Shown: positions 16,885 to 26,294, numbered from the stretch's first letter. The stretch: DNA of 64,000 bases from Sulfitobacter sp. 20_GPM-1509m (GCF_000620505.1 NZ_JIBC01000011.1:62001-126000), one strand, 5' to 3'. Numbers and translations: made by a program. Notes: a model not told the origin generated them from the letters alone.

Positions 16885-17371
16885 TAGGGCGTTCTCCCGC
16901 TTCAAGGAAATGGATGCATGCGCAGACGCGCGCGAGGCAGCGATTGTTCGCAATCGCGTTCGCTTGCGGCGGAGCATTCAGCTTTGCGGGAAACGCCCAT
17001 GACAGACCCCTCGGACAAAATGTGCAAACATTGGCCATATCCTGCCAACGTCTTCCTTCTCTCCTTCGTTTATACTTCAATAAATCACATTGCGCAATAT
17101 TACGTTTTGCATGTTGTGTCTTTTTGCTGGCATTTGAGCGCGTCCAAAACCGCTGCGCAGCGCGAGATGGAACGGGCGCAGTCCTCATCGATGCGCGGCA
17201 ATCAGGTTGAAAAAACTGCTGAACTTGTGCTGGAGCAGCACGCGAAGTCAGGCAAACCGAGCGCCCGAGCCGGTCAAGGATCGGGCGCCAGGAACACGAA
17301 AACGGCCCGCGCGGGATAGCGCGGGTCAAGCCCGTTAGGGGCGTCACGAAGTTTCTGAGAGACGGCGTCAG
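16885..17371. other. oriT region upstream of the mob operon
   Basis: Non-coding stretch upstream of the relaxosome, relaxase and coupling protein genes. It is markedly more AT-rich between 17020 and 17130 than the flanking genes. It contains the nic-like site described separately and should also contain the promoter of the mob operon. No gene is apparent. Confidence 0.6.
17031..17050 (+). other. Putative nic site, Ti-border/IncP type
   Basis: The + strand reads ATATCCTGCCA at 17037-17047; its complement TGGCAGGATAT matches the core of Agrobacterium T-DNA borders and the IncP nic consensus (ATCCTG followed by a pyrimidine). The expected cut is after G17044. The core is framed by a short inverted repeat, TTGGC (17031-17035) and GCCAA (17044-17048). 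It lies about 150 bases upstream of the relaxosome gene of a VirD2-like relaxase system, which is where such a site belongs. Confidence 0.7.
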
Positions 17372-17401
17372 ACCCCTGCGGGTCCGAAGACCCGCAGGGG
17401 T
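17372..17401. terminator. 13-bp stem hairpin downstream of a small gene
   Basis: Perfect 13-bp inverted repeat (17372-17384 with 17389-17401) around a CGAA tetraloop, starting seven bases past the stop of the minus-strand 58-aa gene. No T-run follows, so it may be a transcription barrier, an mRNA-stabilising hairpin or part of the oriT region. Confidence 0.5.
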
Positions 17402-17408
17402 ATCTGGG

Positions 17409-17585
17409 TTAGTTACCCAGCCCCCGAACGCGTAGGTCGTCATAGCGGCGGCGGGCGATCAGCGCCTCGGTCTCGAGGCTGTCGAGGGTCTCGGGATGGG
17501 CGTCGTCATCGAAGGCGGCGAGGTAGGCATCAAGGGCCATGTCGGCTTGCAGTTCGGCGAGGTCGATGGAGTGTTCGAGTGTCAT
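17409..17585 (-). CDS. Small 58-aa acidic protein of unknown function
   Basis: Begins MTLEHSIDLAELQ and consists of two acidic helices with a basic stretch near the end (ARRRYDDLRVRG). The ATG at 17585 is preferred to a 92-residue reading whose first 34 residues look non-coding. It lies between the oriT region and a long inverted repeat. Similar short acidic proteins are common next to plasmid mob genes; no function can be assigned. Confidence 0.5.
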   Translation of the reverse strand: MTLEHSIDLAELQADMALDAYLAAFDDDAHPETLDSLETEALIARRRYDDLRVRGLGN

Positions 17586-17682
17586 GATGTGATCCGGCCC
17601 AACGATCGTCGCCCAAACGGATCGTGGAAAAGACCGGGGGCATGAGAGCGGGCTGCACCCGGCACGGGGCGGAATAAAATGG

Positions 17683-17755
17683 AGCACGCCGGGGGCAGGT
17701 TTGTTGTGAGCGATGCCTCAGCAGCGCTCACAACAAACCTGCCCCCGGCGTTGCT
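17683..17755. repeat. 26-bp perfect inverted repeat with 12-base loop
   Basis: Arms 17687-17712 and 17725-17750 are exact reverse complements. The pairing extends outward to about 17683 and 17755 if one T (17752) is bulged. The loop is 17713-17724. No T-run follows either arm. The size and perfection are far beyond a usual terminator; options are a recombination or resolution site, a replication or transfer structure, or a structured RNA. Confidence 0.75.
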
Positions 17756-18177
17756 GACCGCTCGACCCCGGGCTAGCGATTTCTGAGGCCAACAGGTCGA
17801 CGGAAAGGCGCACGGCGGTGACCTTCACGTGAGACGTTGCCCTCGGTAGCATGACGTTGGTTTGCGGTTTCCACCCTCGCGGCACAGGGTGAATTCGGCG
17901 CCCCTGGCAGCTCCGCCAACACGACCCAGGCACGGGTTGCTCGAATGAGAGAAAGGGTGCGCTTGCCTCTCTCAGCGGGCTGCCAGTTCTCCGGCTGACA
18001 TTCGGTTCCGACTCGAGTTCGCGAGATGCACGTTGTCACTGAACAGAAGGATCGGAGCCGCATCTGCGACCTATCCAGTCTGACGACCCGCCTCTGCGTC
18101 CACGTCCGAAATATGCCGCATTCTTCGGACACCGGCATCCGGCCCGTCCTTAGGGCGCACCTAAGAACGAGAAATAG
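17756..18177. other. Gene-poor stretch
   Basis: About 420 bases between the long inverted repeat and the DUF736 terminator. Open frames exist but show no family signature, no ribosome-binding sites and no consistent coding pattern. It is probably decayed sequence. Confidence 0.35.
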
Positions 18178-18199
18178 CCAGACCGCCGGAGCGGTCTGG
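18178..18199 (-). terminator. Rho-independent terminator of the DUF736 gene
   Basis: Perfect 9-bp inverted repeat (CCAGACCGC, four-base loop, GCGGTCTGG) nine bases beyond the stop of the minus-strand DUF736 gene, followed on that strand by a T-rich run (TATTTCTCG). Confidence 0.75.
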
Positions 18200-18207
18200 C
18201 CGTTGGC

Positions 18208-18546
18208 TTAGGCGGCGTCTTTGGGGCCCCAGGGAATGACGGCCTGCAGGGACAGATCGTCCTGGTTCGCGGCCTTGCCGAGGTTGGCGTTGAAGCCGTG
18301 ATCGCGGATGGTCAGCGTGTAGTAGTCGGCGCCGGTCTCCTTGTTCTGCTTCTTCCAGATGCCGCCGCACTCGACCAGCTTGCCGCGCGGGGAGCGGCCA
18401 AGGACGCGGTGCGTGGGGGCCATCGGGTTCGTGCTCGCGACGGGTTCGACCGTGATGTCGAGGTCGAACGTCAGGGTCGAGATGGAGCCGACGCCCTTGG
18501 CGGTCTCAAAGTCGGCGCTGGTGAATTTGATGCAGTTCGTGGTCAT
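18208..18546 (-). CDS. DUF736 family protein
   Basis: 112-aa protein of the DUF736 family, common on alphaproteobacterial plasmids and integrative elements near mob genes. Typical are an N-terminal segment leading into a beta-rich core with RSPRGKLVECGGIWKK, and the C-terminal half with YYTLTIRDHGFNANLG. The ATG at 18546 has an AAGGAG site seven bases upstream. The biochemical role is not established; the small beta-rich domain suggests nucleic-acid binding. A strong terminator follows. Confidence 0.8.
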   Translation of the reverse strand: MTTNCIKFTSADFETAKGVGSISTLTFDLDITVEPVASTNPMAPTHRVLGRSPRGKLVECGGIWKKQNKETGADYYTLTIRDHGFNANLGKAANQDDLSLQAVIPWGPKDAA

Positions 18547-19937
18547 TGCTCTTCTCCTTGTTTGCGTTGCAATGATGGTCACCTTGCAGCTGGCCAAGGC
18601 CCGGCCACACCGAAGGCGAAGCGGAGCGGAGAGGGGCAGGCGGCGGTCTTTTTGATCCGCGAGGAATGGCCCGCAGGGTCAGGGGAAAAAGATCGGAGAC
18701 AACCTTTGTGGACGGGACGACAGCTGCGACCGGCATGTCATGCAACTCAGACACCCGGAGAAGTGCGGTGGCCACGAAGGAAATGTGAACTGCAGACAGA
18801 GATGCTGCGGGGGGGGGCGGGCGGTGTCTTCTCTGTCTTCTTGCACCGATCCGGATCCGGGCGAGTCAGAGCTTTTCCCTGACCCAGGCTCACCTGCCGC
18901 GTCGACTGGTTTCCGTGGTAACGCGATGTGTGTTGTCTGGAAGAGCAGCAGGAAGACCGTCGAAGCATCGATACCGTGCTCGGCTCACCCGGATTTCTAA
19001 CGGACCCTCTACGGCACCCTGATAACTTGCGATCCGCGCATCACGACAATCACCGGCCTTCTGTCGGCTGCGGCCAATGCAATCCACCGAGTGTCTAAAA
19101 CCGTTTGCGACCCATGAAGATTGGGAGCACAGCATGTCCGACAAAGCGAGGAACAACACCGGCCGAGACGCGAGGAACGAGATCAATGATGTCACTTGCC
19201 CGCCCCAGCGACCGTTACCGAGACGGCCGAGATGAAGCCTTGCCACGATCAGCCGTCGCAGGGAGAGGCGGCGTTTTAGCTCGGGGAAGACGGGGCGTGC
19301 AGCCGACCGACTAGGGCGCGGTCCTGATCATAGGGCAGGACGGGCCCAGATCATCAGGTGGGGATAATTGAGGGAGAAAAGCATCCGCGGTCTCTAATGA
19401 CCCACTTGGCGGAAAGGTAAGGCAACTATCAACGCTCAAGTCACCAACCATTCGGTCCGCTTGATTTACGCAAAGTGGGCCAATATCGGGACGGGTATCG
19501 CAGAAGATGCCTCCGACTGGGTTGTTATGTCCTGAGTAGCGGTTCTTCAATAGACGCATGCCAAACGTCAAATTAACCGACCAAATTGGTCAAAACCCTG
19601 CGTTTGTGACACAGACGCAAAGGACCATCTTAGTCTCACACGTTCTGATCAGAGGTTTTAGTCCAACAGCAGCCGTTCGTGCCATTTGCGGCGAAGGTCT
19701 GGATTGAGCCCAACCCGGTGATCTTCGTTTCTCGCTGCGTGTGTAATGCAGCACGAAAATCGCTGCAGGGGCAAAAAGACTTGCGTTACTAAGGCATGCA
19801 AAAAGCAGTCATCCATCCCAGCGATAGGAAGCCGTTTCGTCTCGCTTGGTGCAGAGCCCATAGTCGCGGTTCACCACCTCTTTCAAAGCTCATTTTTGGA
19901 AACGGTCAGAGCAGGTCATCTGAGATCATTTATCCAT
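18547..19937. other. 1.4-kb gene-poor region between mob block and thi operon
   Basis: No credible gene. Short frames on both strands (for example minus 19311-19571 and minus 19658-19861) have no recognisable domain, ribosome-binding site or coding bias. An imperfect palindrome lies at 19599-19619 (10-base arms, one mismatch, one-base centre). It is probably decayed sequence at the junction between plasmid backbone and the thiamine cargo, with the thi promoter at its right end. Confidence 0.5.
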
Positions 19938-19966
19938 TTGACGCATATGCGCGATCAATCTAACGA
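19938..19966 (+). promoter_or_regulatory. Putative sigma70-type promoter of the thi operon
   Basis: TTGACG at 19938-19943 and TAACGA at 19961-19966 with the ideal 17-base spacing, ending about ten bases before the TPP riboswitch. Transcription would start near 19973. Confidence 0.6.
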
Positions 19967-19974
19967 TAAGGGCA

Positions 19975-20065
19975 CAACTGTTGGGGTGCCCTATCCGGGC
20001 TGAGATGCACGCGCTGCAAACCCATTGAACCTGAACCGGTTAGGACCGGCGGAGGGAACAGCTTG
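19975..20065 (+). promoter_or_regulatory. TPP riboswitch (THI element)
   Basis: Conserved THI-box segments in order: GGGGTGCCC (19983-19991), GGCTGAGA (19998-20005), then ACCC, TGAACCTGAACCGGTTA (20025-20041) and ACCGGCGGAGGGAA (20045-20058). It precedes thiD by about 70 bases. When thiamine pyrophosphate is abundant the aptamer should shut off expression of the downstream thi genes, probably by hiding the start region. Confidence 0.95.
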
Positions 20066-20133
20066 CGGAGCTCTCGTCCGCATTGGCCTTTCCTCTCTTT
20101 GCCATCCTGATCCTTGAACCAAGGGGCGGCGAC

Positions 20134-20913
20134 ATGGTGGCTAAGGCATTAACGATTGCCGGGTCCGATTCCGGTGGCGGGGCTGGTATTCAGGCGGACC
20201 TCAAGACGTTTTCAGCGATGGGTGTCTATGGGGCGTCAGTGGTCACGGCGGTGACCGCGCAGAATACGCAGGCGGTGACGGCCATTCACCCGGTCCCCGA
20301 TGACGTGGTTGCAGCGCAGATCAGGGCGGTTTTGGACGATATCGAAATTGATGCGATCAAGATCGGGATGCTGGGGACCCCGTCGCTGATCGCGGCGGTG
20401 GCGGAGGCGTTGGCGGGCTATGACGGCCCGATTGTGCTGGACCCGGTGATGGTCGCCAAATCAGGGGATACGCTGCTAGCAGATAGCGCGATTGACGCGT
20501 TGACATCTTTGCTGTTTGGCCGCGCGACCCTGCTGACACCGAACCTGCCTGAAGCTGCGAAACTGGTCGGCGAAGGCAGCGCCGACGCACAGGCGAAAGC
20601 GCTTTTGGAGCTTGGCGTCGGGGCGGTTTTGATGAAGGGCGGGCATGCGGATGAGGCGGTTTGTACAGATCAGCTTATTTCGCAAACGGGCACGCAGGAA
20701 ATTTCGGCCCAGCGTGTGAACACACGCAACACCCATGGCACGGGTTGTTCCTATTCCTCGGCCATCGCGGCGGGGTTGGCTCGGGGCATGGAATTGAACG
20801 ATGCGGTATCGCGGGCCCATACGTGGCTGCATCAGGCGATCTTGCATGCAGATGGGCTGCATGTTGGGCAAGGCCATGGGCCGGTTCACCACTTTCACGC
20901 GCTTTGGCCATGA
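20134..20913 (+). CDS. thiD: Hydroxymethylpyrimidine/phosphomethylpyrimidine kinase
   Basis: 259-aa cytosolic kinase that phosphorylates HMP and HMP-phosphate to HMP pyrophosphate, the pyrimidine half of thiamine. It starts with ALTIAGSDSGGGAGIQAD, the ThiD signature, and has IVLDPVMVAKSG in the middle and NTHGTGC with the anion-hole/catalytic region near residue 205. The ATG at 20134 follows an AAGGGG site; a longer frame to 20083 would run into the riboswitch leader. It overlaps thiO by four bases. Confidence 0.93.
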   Translation: MVAKALTIAGSDSGGGAGIQADLKTFSAMGVYGASVVTAVTAQNTQAVTAIHPVPDDVVAAQIRAVLDDIEIDAIKIGMLGTPSLIAAVAEALAGYDGPIVLDPVMVAKSGDTLLADSAIDALTSLLFGRATLLTPNLPEAAKLVGEGSADAQAKALLELGVGAVLMKGGHADEAVCTDQLISQTGTQEISAQRVNTRNTHGTGCSYSSAIAAGLARGMELNDAVSRAHTWLHQAILHADGLHVGQGHGPVHHFHALWP

Positions 20914-21890
20914 GCGGCCCTTTCACCATTCTTGGTGGCGGTGTGTGTGGCCTTACCATGGCTGCCGAACTGTCGTCTCGCGGCGCGCGGGTCACGGTCA
21001 TTGACCCAAAAGGGGCGCCCGGCGGTCATGCCTGTTCGTGGTGGGCCGGCGGCATGCTGGCGCCTGATTGCGAAGGGGTGAGCGCAGAGCCGGAGATCGT
21101 GCGCCAAGGCCGCAAGGCCGCCGGGTGGTGGGAAAGCCAAGGGGCGGCGGTCCATCATGCGGGGACGCTTGTGGTCGCACTTAATCGCGATCAAAGCGAT
21201 CTGGCGACGTTTGCGCGGCGTGCGCCACGTGCTGCCACCCTGACGAAAGCGCAGATCGCCGAGCAGGAGCCGCATCTGGCGGAGCGCTATTCCAAGGCGT
21301 TGTTTTTGGCGGATGAAGGCCATCTTGACCCCCGCGCGACCCTGACGGCTTTGCATGCGAGGCTTGCACATCGGGGCGTGCATTTTGGCGGTGATATTGC
21401 GGGTCAGGTGATTGACTGCCGTGGCCTTGTTGCGCGTGACACCCTCACAGATTTACGCGGCGTGAAAGGCGAGATGCTTGTGGTCCGCTGCCCGGACGTG
21501 AGGTTGTCGCGGCCCGTTCGACTGCTTCATCCACGGTTTCCGCTTTATATTGTGCCGCGCGGCGACGGGGTGTTCATGTTGGGAGCCACGCAGATTGAAA
21601 CCGGCGAGCGCAGCCGCGCCACCCTGCGGTCCGTCATGGAATTGATGAATGCGGCCTACGCCCTGCACCCCGCCTTTGGCGAGGCGGAGCTGCTGGAGAT
21701 CGGCGTCGATGCACGCCCCGCCTTTCCCGACAACCAGCCCCGCATTCGGCGGATTGGGGATGTGATTTACGCAAATGGTCTGTTTCGGCACGGGTTTCTG
21801 CTTGCACCGGCTTTGGCGCAGATGACGGTGGATCTGGTGCTGGAGGGCAAGAAACCGGAGGTTTGGTATGAAGATTATCGTGAACGGTGA
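20910..21890 (+). CDS. thiO: Glycine oxidase / FAD-dependent oxidoreductase of thiazole synthesis
   Basis: 326-aa FAD enzyme that oxidises glycine to dehydroglycine for the thiazole ring. The Rossmann motif [15 protein letters not shown] is at the N-terminus, followed by [12 protein letters not shown] and, near the C-terminus, [17 protein letters not shown], typical of ThiO. It starts on the thiD stop (ATGA) and its 3' end overlaps thiS by 23 bases. Start at 20910 is set by this overlap. Confidence 0.9.
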   Translation: MSGPFTILGGGVCGLTMAAELSSRGARVTVIDPKGAPGGHACSWWAGGMLAPDCEGVSAEPEIVRQGRKAAGWWESQGAAVHHAGTLVVALNRDQSDLATFARRAPRAATLTKAQIAEQEPHLAERYSKALFLADEGHLDPRATLTALHARLAHRGVHFGGDIAGQVIDCRGLVARDTLTDLRGVKGEMLVVRCPDVRLSRPVRLLHPRFPLYIVPRGDGVFMLGATQIETGERSRATLRSVMELMNAAYALHPAFGEAELLEIGVDARPAFPDNQPRIRRIGDVIYANGLFRHGFLLAPALAQMTVDLVLEGKKPEVWYEDYRER

Positions 21891-22065
21891 GGCGCTTGAG
21901 ACCGGCGCACCCACGCTGGCGGCGCTGCTGGATGCGCTTGGAAAGGGCGCGGCCAAGATCGCTACGTCCGTCAACGAGGGGTTCGTGCCCAAACAACAGC
22001 GCGCGGATCACAGCTTGCGGGAGGGTGACCGTGTCGAAATCGTCGCCCCCCGACAAGGAGGATAG
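21868..22065 (+). CDS. thiS: Sulfur carrier protein ThiS
   Basis: 65-aa ubiquitin-like sulfur carrier. It begins [11 protein letters not shown], has the conserved VNEGFVPK segment, and ends in the Gly-Gly needed for adenylation and thiocarboxylate formation by ThiF. One base separates its stop from thiG. Length is normal. Confidence 0.93.
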   Translation: MKIIVNGEALETGAPTLAALLDALGKGAAKIATSVNEGFVPKQQRADHSLREGDRVEIVAPRQGG

Positions 22066-22066
22066 C

Positions 22067-22837
22067 ATGCCTACGTTTTACGGCACCGAAGTGACATCGC
22101 GGCTGATGCTGGGCACCGCGCAATACCCCTCTCCGGCTGTGTTGGCGGAGGCGTTTCGCCGCTCCGGCGCGGGGATCGCGACAGTGTCTGTGCGCCGCGA
22201 GGCGGGCGGCGATCAGGCAGGGCAGGATTTCTGGGCGTTGATTCGCGATCTGGGCGTCGCGGTGCTACCCAACACGGCCGGCTGCTATTCCGTGCGCGAG
22301 GCCGTGACCACGGCACAGATGGCGCGGGAATTGTTCGACACCAACTGGATCAAGCTGGAGGTCATTGGCCATGCGGACACGCTGCAACCTGACCCGTTCG
22401 GCCTGGTCGACGCGGCGGCAGAGCTGGCCGAGGACGGGTTCGAGGTGTTCCCCTATTGCACCGAGGATCTGGTGCTGTGCGAGCGGCTGGTGGACGTAGG
22501 CTGCAAGGTGTTGATGCCATGGGGCGCGCCCATCGGTACAGGGCTGGGCCTGAACAACATCTACGGGCTGCGCAGCTTGCGGGCGCATTTTCCCGACATT
22601 CCGTTGGTGGTCGATGCAGGGCTGGGCCTACCGTCGCAAGCCGCCCACGCGCTGGAGCTGGGCTATGACGCCGTTTTGCTGAACACCGCCGTCGCAAAAG
22701 CGGGCGACCCTGCGGCGATGGCACAGGCCTTTGGCCTTGCAGTGGAGGCTGGCGCGCTGGCCGCCCGCGCCGATCCGATGGACGCGCGCGATATGGCGGC
22801 CCCGTCGACTCCTGTCTTTGGAAAGGCCATGCTATGA
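22067..22837 (+). CDS. thiG: Thiazole synthase
   Basis: 256-aa TIM-barrel enzyme that joins deoxyxylulose phosphate, dehydroglycine and ThiS thiocarboxylate into thiazole phosphate. The start [28 protein letters not shown] with the Schiff-base lysine, [12 protein letters not shown] and [14 protein letters not shown] are standard ThiG blocks. The ATG at 22067 has an AAGGAGG site. It overlaps thiE by four bases. Confidence 0.95.
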   Translation: MPTFYGTEVTSRLMLGTAQYPSPAVLAEAFRRSGAGIATVSVRREAGGDQAGQDFWALIRDLGVAVLPNTAGCYSVREAVTTAQMARELFDTNWIKLEVIGHADTLQPDPFGLVDAAAELAEDGFEVFPYCTEDLVLCERLVDVGCKVLMPWGAPIGTGLGLNNIYGLRSLRAHFPDIPLVVDAGLGLPSQAAHALELGYDAVLLNTAVAKAGDPAAMAQAFGLAVEAGALAARADPMDARDMAAPSTPVFGKAML

Positions 22838-23430
22838 TGCTGCCTCGCTTTTATCCGATTTTCGACGATGTGGCATGGCTACGGCGAATGCTGCCCTTAG
22901 GGGTCAAGCTGGTGCAGATGCGCCTGAAGGACAAACCCGAAGACACGCTGCGCGTCCAACTGAGCGAAGCGCGTGAACTCTGCGCGGCTCATGGGGCGGT
23001 GCTGGTGGTCAATGACCATTGGCAGCTGGCCATCGAGCTGGGCTGCGACTGGGTCCATCTGGGCCAAGAGGATCTTAACGCGGCAGATGTGGCGGCAATC
23101 CGGGCTGCGGGTCTCAAGCTGGGGGTCTCCACCCATGACAAGACCGAGCTGGCCCGCGCGCTGGTGTTGCAGCCCGACTATGTGGCCCTTGGTCCGATTT
23201 ATCCGACGATCCTGAAAAAGATGAAATGGCATCAGCAGGGTATTGAGAAGCTGAGTGTGTGGAAAGGGCTTGTGGGGGACATACCGCTTATCGCCATTGG
23301 CGGGATGAGCACGGACCGCGCAACGGGGGCATTCGAGGCCGGGGCGGATGTGGTTTCGGCCGTTACGGACATCACCCTGCACCCCGACCCCGAGGACCGT
23401 GTCATGGCATGGCTTGAGGTCTGCGGATGA
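22834..23430 (+). CDS. thiE: Thiamine phosphate synthase
   Basis: 198-aa TIM-barrel enzyme coupling HMP pyrophosphate to thiazole phosphate. Recognisable blocks are [39 protein letters not shown] and IAIGGMS. It overlaps thiG (ATGATG start) and thiF (four bases). Slightly short for the family but all blocks are present. Confidence 0.92.
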   Translation: MMLPRFYPIFDDVAWLRRMLPLGVKLVQMRLKDKPEDTLRVQLSEARELCAAHGAVLVVNDHWQLAIELGCDWVHLGQEDLNAADVAAIRAAGLKLGVSTHDKTELARALVLQPDYVALGPIYPTILKKMKWHQQGIEKLSVWKGLVGDIPLIAIGGMSTDRATGAFEAGADVVSAVTDITLHPDPEDRVMAWLEVCG

Positions 23431-24383
23431 GCCGTTACGCCCGCCAAACGGCTGTCTTGGGGGATGGCGCGCAGGCGCGTCTTGCCCAAGCCTCGGTTCT
23501 TGTTGTTGGCGGTGGCGGTCTGGCCGCCCCAGTGATGCAATACCTCGTGGGCGCGGGGGTCGGGCATCTTCGCATTGTGGATGCAGATGTGGTCAGCCTG
23601 TCAAACCTGCACCGCCAGACGCTGTTTCGGGAGGCGGATATTGGTCGGCCCAAGGTCGACGTGATTGCCACCGCGATGGCCGCATTGAACCCTGACACCA
23701 CCATTGAGCCCGTGCCTGAGCGTGTCGATCCCTCCAATATCACGGCGCTCTGTCAGGGCATGACGCTGGTCCTTGATTGTGCGGACAGCTTTGCGGTGAG
23801 CTATATCGCGTCCGATCATTGCCTTGGCACGGGCCAGCCGCTGATCAGCGCCAGCGTGGTGGGGCGTGACGGCTATGTCGGCGGCTTTTGTGGCGGCAAA
23901 CCGGGCTTGCGCGCGGTATTTCCGGACCTGCCGGACCAACTCGGGTCTTGCGACACGGATGGTGTGCTGGGGCCGAGCGTCGGCGTGATCGGCAGCCTTC
24001 AGGCGCAAATGGCGATGGCGGTCCTGACGGGCGACATGCGCGGTTTGGGTCAGCTTGTGACCTATGATGCGGCCACGCTACGGTTCGGCGGGTTCCGCTT
24101 TGACACAGGCATCGATCCCGCGCCCAGCGTGGCCTTTATTGCACCCTGCGACATCACCGGAGCCGATTTTCTGATCGACCTGCGCGCTCAGGGAGAGCCT
24201 GGCCCGGACCTGCCGCGCGCCACACGCCATGCCGTATCCGATTTTGGACCAGACGGCCCCACACCACACGACACCCAACGCGCCGTTCTGGCCTGTCGGT
24301 CGGGCCTTCGCGCCTGGCAGGCGGCGGAGCGGCTTTCACAACATTGGCAGGGGGAGATCAAACTTCTCGCGCTCGGAGAGTAA
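23427..24383 (+). CDS. thiF: ThiF adenylyltransferase with C-terminal rhodanese-like domain
   Basis: 318-aa E1-like enzyme that adenylates ThiS. The nucleotide motif [15 protein letters not shown], then [27 protein letters not shown] and [10 protein letters not shown] are hallmarks. The last about 75 residues form a rhodanese-like domain with the active-site loop ACRSGLRA, which could carry the persulfide sulfur, so adenylation and sulfur delivery are fused. Last intact gene of the thi operon; thiY starts 11 bases later. Confidence 0.9.
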   Translation: MSRYARQTAVLGDGAQARLAQASVLVVGGGGLAAPVMQYLVGAGVGHLRIVDADVVSLSNLHRQTLFREADIGRPKVDVIATAMAALNPDTTIEPVPERVDPSNITALCQGMTLVLDCADSFAVSYIASDHCLGTGQPLISASVVGRDGYVGGFCGGKPGLRAVFPDLPDQLGSCDTDGVLGPSVGVIGSLQAQMAMAVLTGDMRGLGQLVTYDAATLRFGGFRFDTGIDPAPSVAFIAPCDITGADFLIDLRAQGEPGPDLPRATRHAVSDFGPDGPTPHDTQRAVLACRSGLRAWQAAERLSQHWQGEIKLLALGE

Positions 24384-24393
24384 GGAAACCCAT

Positions 24394-24705
24394 ATGAAAT
24401 ACCTCTTCACCGCTGCGGCGCTACTGGTCGCAACGCCAGCATTGGCACAAGACAAAATGACCGTGCTGCTGGACTGGTTCATCAACCCCGATCACGGCCC
24501 GATCATCGTGGCCAAGGAGTTGGGCTATTTCGCCGCTCAAGGCCTGGAGGTCGAGATTGTCCCACCCGCTGATCCGTCCGTCCCGCCGAAACTGGTGGCG
24601 GCTGGCCGGGGCGACATTGCGGTCAGCTATCAACCCAACCAGCATTTGCACGTGGCCGAAGGTTTACCACCGGTGCTCGTGTGGGCTATGCATAGCTTCC
24701 GATGA
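24394..24705 (+). pseudogene. thiY: Truncated thiY (pyrimidine-precursor ABC transporter binding protein)
   Basis: Starts with a signal peptide (MKYLFTAAALLVATPALA) and continues into a THI5/NMT1-like domain (KMTVLLDWFINPDHGPIIVA, then AQGLEVEIVPPADPSVPPKL). Similarity stops at about residue 95 (EGLPPV), and a stop follows at 24703; a full protein is about 310 aa. In related operons thiY is followed by permease and ATPase genes, which are missing here. The breakpoint at roughly 24675-24690 marks where plasmid backbone with ardC was joined. Confidence 0.85.
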
Positions 24706-24787
24706 AGAAATACGCGATCTGAAGCATTGAAGCTACAGCAGACATTACGTCGCCCTCGCCCTTGGGGCGTCCGCGCGAAGCGCCGGG

Positions 24788-24825
24788 CCTGTCGGCGGGT
24801 GGCCTTCAGGTTGCCCGCCGACAGG
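24788..24825. repeat. 12-bp perfect inverted repeat near the thiY breakpoint
   Basis: Arms 24788-24799 and 24814-24825 are exact complements with a 14-base loop. No T-run follows. It lies between truncated thiY and the ardC terminator. Confidence 0.55.
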
Positions 24826-24865
24826 TCACCCTGAAACCGTCCACGCCCACGATCACGCCACAACG

Positions 24866-24896
24866 CAAAAAGACCCCCACTTGCTGACGGGGGCCT
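24866..24896 (-). terminator. Terminator of the ardC gene
   Basis: On the minus strand GCCCCCGTCAGCAAGTGGGGG is followed by TCTTTTT, a GC-rich hairpin plus T-run about 25 bases past the ardC stop. Confidence 0.75.
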
Positions 24897-24920
24897 CGAT
24901 TATTTCAGTGGTGCGGGCTG

Positions 24921-25805
24921 TTACTCGGCGGCCATCCGGTCGGCCTGTGCGGTGCGGTCCATGATGTAATCCACGGCCTTCTGCGCCTCCGAGGCTGCCC
25001 GAAATATCGCGCGGCTGTCTTCTTTCATCGCCTCAAGCCATCCTTCGACATAGGCAGCGCTCTGATCGAACTCAGGCTCTACCCCAATCTGCGCGCAAAG
25101 CATGCAGTTTCCGATTTCCGCGACCAGCTCCTCGAAGGCGTAGGCCTTGCGATCATTGAACCGGCCCAAACGGTCAAGCCGCTTTGTCGCCCCTGTCCAG
25201 TGGGTCAGCTCATGCGCCAAGGTGCCGTAATATCCGGCGGCCTTGTGAAACGTCGCAATCGGCGGCATGTGGATGCGGTCCGTCTTGATGTTGTAATAGG
25301 CACGCGGCTCCTTGGTGCTGTCGATCTGCGCGCCGGTCGCGGCAAAGAACGCCTCCAGCTCGGGATCGGCCTCGGTGCCAAGATCACGGGGCGGATCAGG
25401 CAGGATATAGAATTCAGCGGGCAAGCCCTCGATCTGGTCGGCGTTGAACACGCGGTAGGCCTTGGCATAGGGGATCTGGCGTTCCTCGCCGTTCTCGTCT
25501 TCGCGCTCGACGGTGCCGTATTTCACGACCGTGGCGGATTTCTCGCCCTTGCCGACACGGCCCCCAAGCTGCTTGGCCTGATTGAACGTCATCCAGCGGG
25601 CAGAGGTATAGTCCTTGGCCATCGCGGTCGCCCAAAGCATCAGGATATTGATGCCTCGATAGGCTTCGCCGTTGAACCGTTCCGGCAAGCTGACCGATGC
25701 CCCGCCGCCGGTCCACGGCTTGCGCCAGGGCGGCGTTCCCGCCTCGATCTGCACGATGATCTGATTGGTGACATGGGAATAAACGTCAAACTTCTCTGCG
25801 GTCAT
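24921..25805 (-). CDS. ardC: ArdC-family antirestriction protein
   Basis: 294-aa protein with an N-terminal ssDNA-binding ArdC domain (FDVYSHVTNQIIVQIEAGTPPWRKPW; NGEAYRGINILMLW) and a zincin-like metallopeptidase domain with LAHELTHWTG (about residue 203). ArdC proteins protect incoming plasmid DNA against host restriction during conjugation. The ATG at 25805 has an AAGGAGGG site; a longer frame to 26093 runs through GC-rich leader sequence. It carries its own terminator. Its presence supports a mobile-plasmid origin for this block. Confidence 0.92.
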   Translation of the reverse strand: MTAEKFDVYSHVTNQIIVQIEAGTPPWRKPWTGGGASVSLPERFNGEAYRGINILMLWATAMAKDYTSARWMTFNQAKQLGGRVGKGEKSATVVKYGTVEREDENGEERQIPYAKAYRVFNADQIEGLPAEFYILPDPPRDLGTEADPELEAFFAATGAQIDSTKEPRAYYNIKTDRIHMPPIATFHKAAGYYGTLAHELTHWTGATKRLDRLGRFNDRKAYAFEELVAEIGNCMLCAQIGVEPEFDQSAAYVEGWLEAMKEDSRAIFRAASEAQKAVDYIMDRTAQADRMAAE

Positions 25806-26294
25806 TTGTGACCCTCCTTCGAGTGACGCGGTCCGGGTCTCTTCCCCTTTCCGCCGATGGGCGGGCCTTCCTGTTCTGATCTTTGGAATGCCCATGCATT
25901 CCGAAGGGCAGAGCAGGTAAGGGCAAAGCCCGTCCTGCGGCCTGGCGGGGCCGTGACAACCGGGTGGAGGGCGTGAATTTGGGAGGGAACCGCGCGCCTG
26001 CGCGTGGGAGGAACCGGAATTCTCGACCGGAACCGACGCCACAGGCGGCGCTTGCCGGTTTTCTCGGCCCTGCCAGGATGGCAGGCGGATCAACAGGAAT
26101 TGGAAACTGTCAGGGTTGGGGTGAGCGGGCGTCAGCCCGTCGATCCCCTGCCCTGTCTATCGCACACAGCGAGACCGGCACACTGCCGGGATCACTGACC
26201 ACTATAGAGCCATATCTAATTTGATAATATACGATTGATGCCTTCGTTAGATTCCGGCACAAGACGACCATCATTGTTTCTGTTGGTATGCGCG
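25806..26294. other. Long GC-rich leader upstream of ardC
   Basis: About 490 bases with no gene. The part next to ardC is rich in G/C blocks and short inverted repeats, while the right end (26200-26260) turns AT-rich. Long leaders of this kind often precede plasmid antirestriction genes; a single-strand promoter or transfer-linked structure is possible but not shown. Confidence 0.35.

Noticed and set aside
19311-19861. Two short minus-strand frames in the 1.4-kb gap before the thi operon
   Set aside because: No ribosome-binding sites, domains or coding pattern; kept only as a gene-poor region.
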